This document shows, in pieces, positions 5,769-5,837 of a stretch of 5,837 nt of DNA. A program made the translations under genes and the position numbers. Numbering within the stretch: the stretch's first letter is position 1; every line of letters starts with the position of its first letter. The notes under the pieces are model-generated. The model was given only the letters and a program-made list of their open reading frames with translations, made no database searches and had not been told where the DNA came from. The stretch spans positions 1 through 5,837 of the forward strand of contig JAAUSP010000490.1 in assembly GCA_012032575.1 (NCBI GenBank). Reading direction: 5' to 3'. This stretch comes from Anaerolineales bacterium. GTDB taxonomy: Bacteria; Chloroflexota; Anaerolineae; 4572-78; J111.

Positions 5769-5837
5769 ACCCTTCGATACGCGCTTCACTTCGCCCTTCG
5801 GCAAGCTCAGAACGAGTTTCGCGCTACTCAGGATGCA
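5769..5837. repeat. Partial dispersed-type intergenic repeat at the right edge
   Basis: CCCTTCG occurs at 5770-5776 and again at 5794-5800. The second copy continues as CCCTTCGGCAAGCTCAG, and the segment ends with CTACTCAGGATG near the window edge. CCCTTCG(A/G)CAAGCTCAG-type words are familiar to me as dispersed intergenic repeats in environmental bacteria, including Chloroflexota. This is recognition by memory and has not been tested by search. The repeat runs off the window, so its full size and structure are not visible. It lies upstream of the kinase promoter and shows no coding potential. Confidence 0.4.

Overview
The window looks like a piece of chromosome from a filamentous or otherwise multicellular member of the Chloroflexota, probably Anaerolineae-like. 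This is inferred from protein architecture: an HTH plus NB-ARC STAND ATPase beside a very large soluble Ser/Thr kinase fused to an AAA/STAND ATPase and a TPR array. It also rests on moderately high GC and on the style of the intergenic repeats. No rRNA, tRNA, CRISPR array or transposase gene is visible.

Layout, left to right. Positions 1-78 appear to be the leader of a minus-strand gene whose start codon falls at or just beyond the left edge; a strong AAAAGGAG ribosome site is visible. Positions 79-533 (minus) hold a small DJ-1/PfpI-like gene interrupted by a one-base frameshift, and the usual catalytic Glu and Cys of the family also appear to be absent. Positions 534-912 form a 379-bp divergent intergenic region with unusual structure: an 11-bp tandem repeat, a 157-bp interrupted palindrome built on a single axis (centre about 729) and flanked by exact 13-bp direct repeats, then a plausible promoter overlapped by two copies of CTTAAGGTTG. 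Positions 913-2325 (plus) encode a 470-aa HTH-NB-ARC protein. Positions 2338-5664 (minus) encode a 1108-aa kinase-ATPase-TPR protein that converges on it with only 12 nt between the stop codons. Positions 5665-5837 hold the kinase promoter and ribosome site, then part of a dispersed-type intergenic repeat at the right edge.

How the genes may work together (inference): both large proteins are intact NTP-driven switch proteins. The STAND protein has a DNA-binding-like N-terminus and no attached sensor repeats. The kinase carries its own STAND-like ATPase and a TPR receptor platform. Together with the inactive-looking DJ-1-like protein they could form a signalling or conflict-response locus, but nothing in the sequence proves that they act together. 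The three transcription units (leftward DJ-1 operon, rightward STAND gene, leftward kinase gene) appear to be separately promoted.
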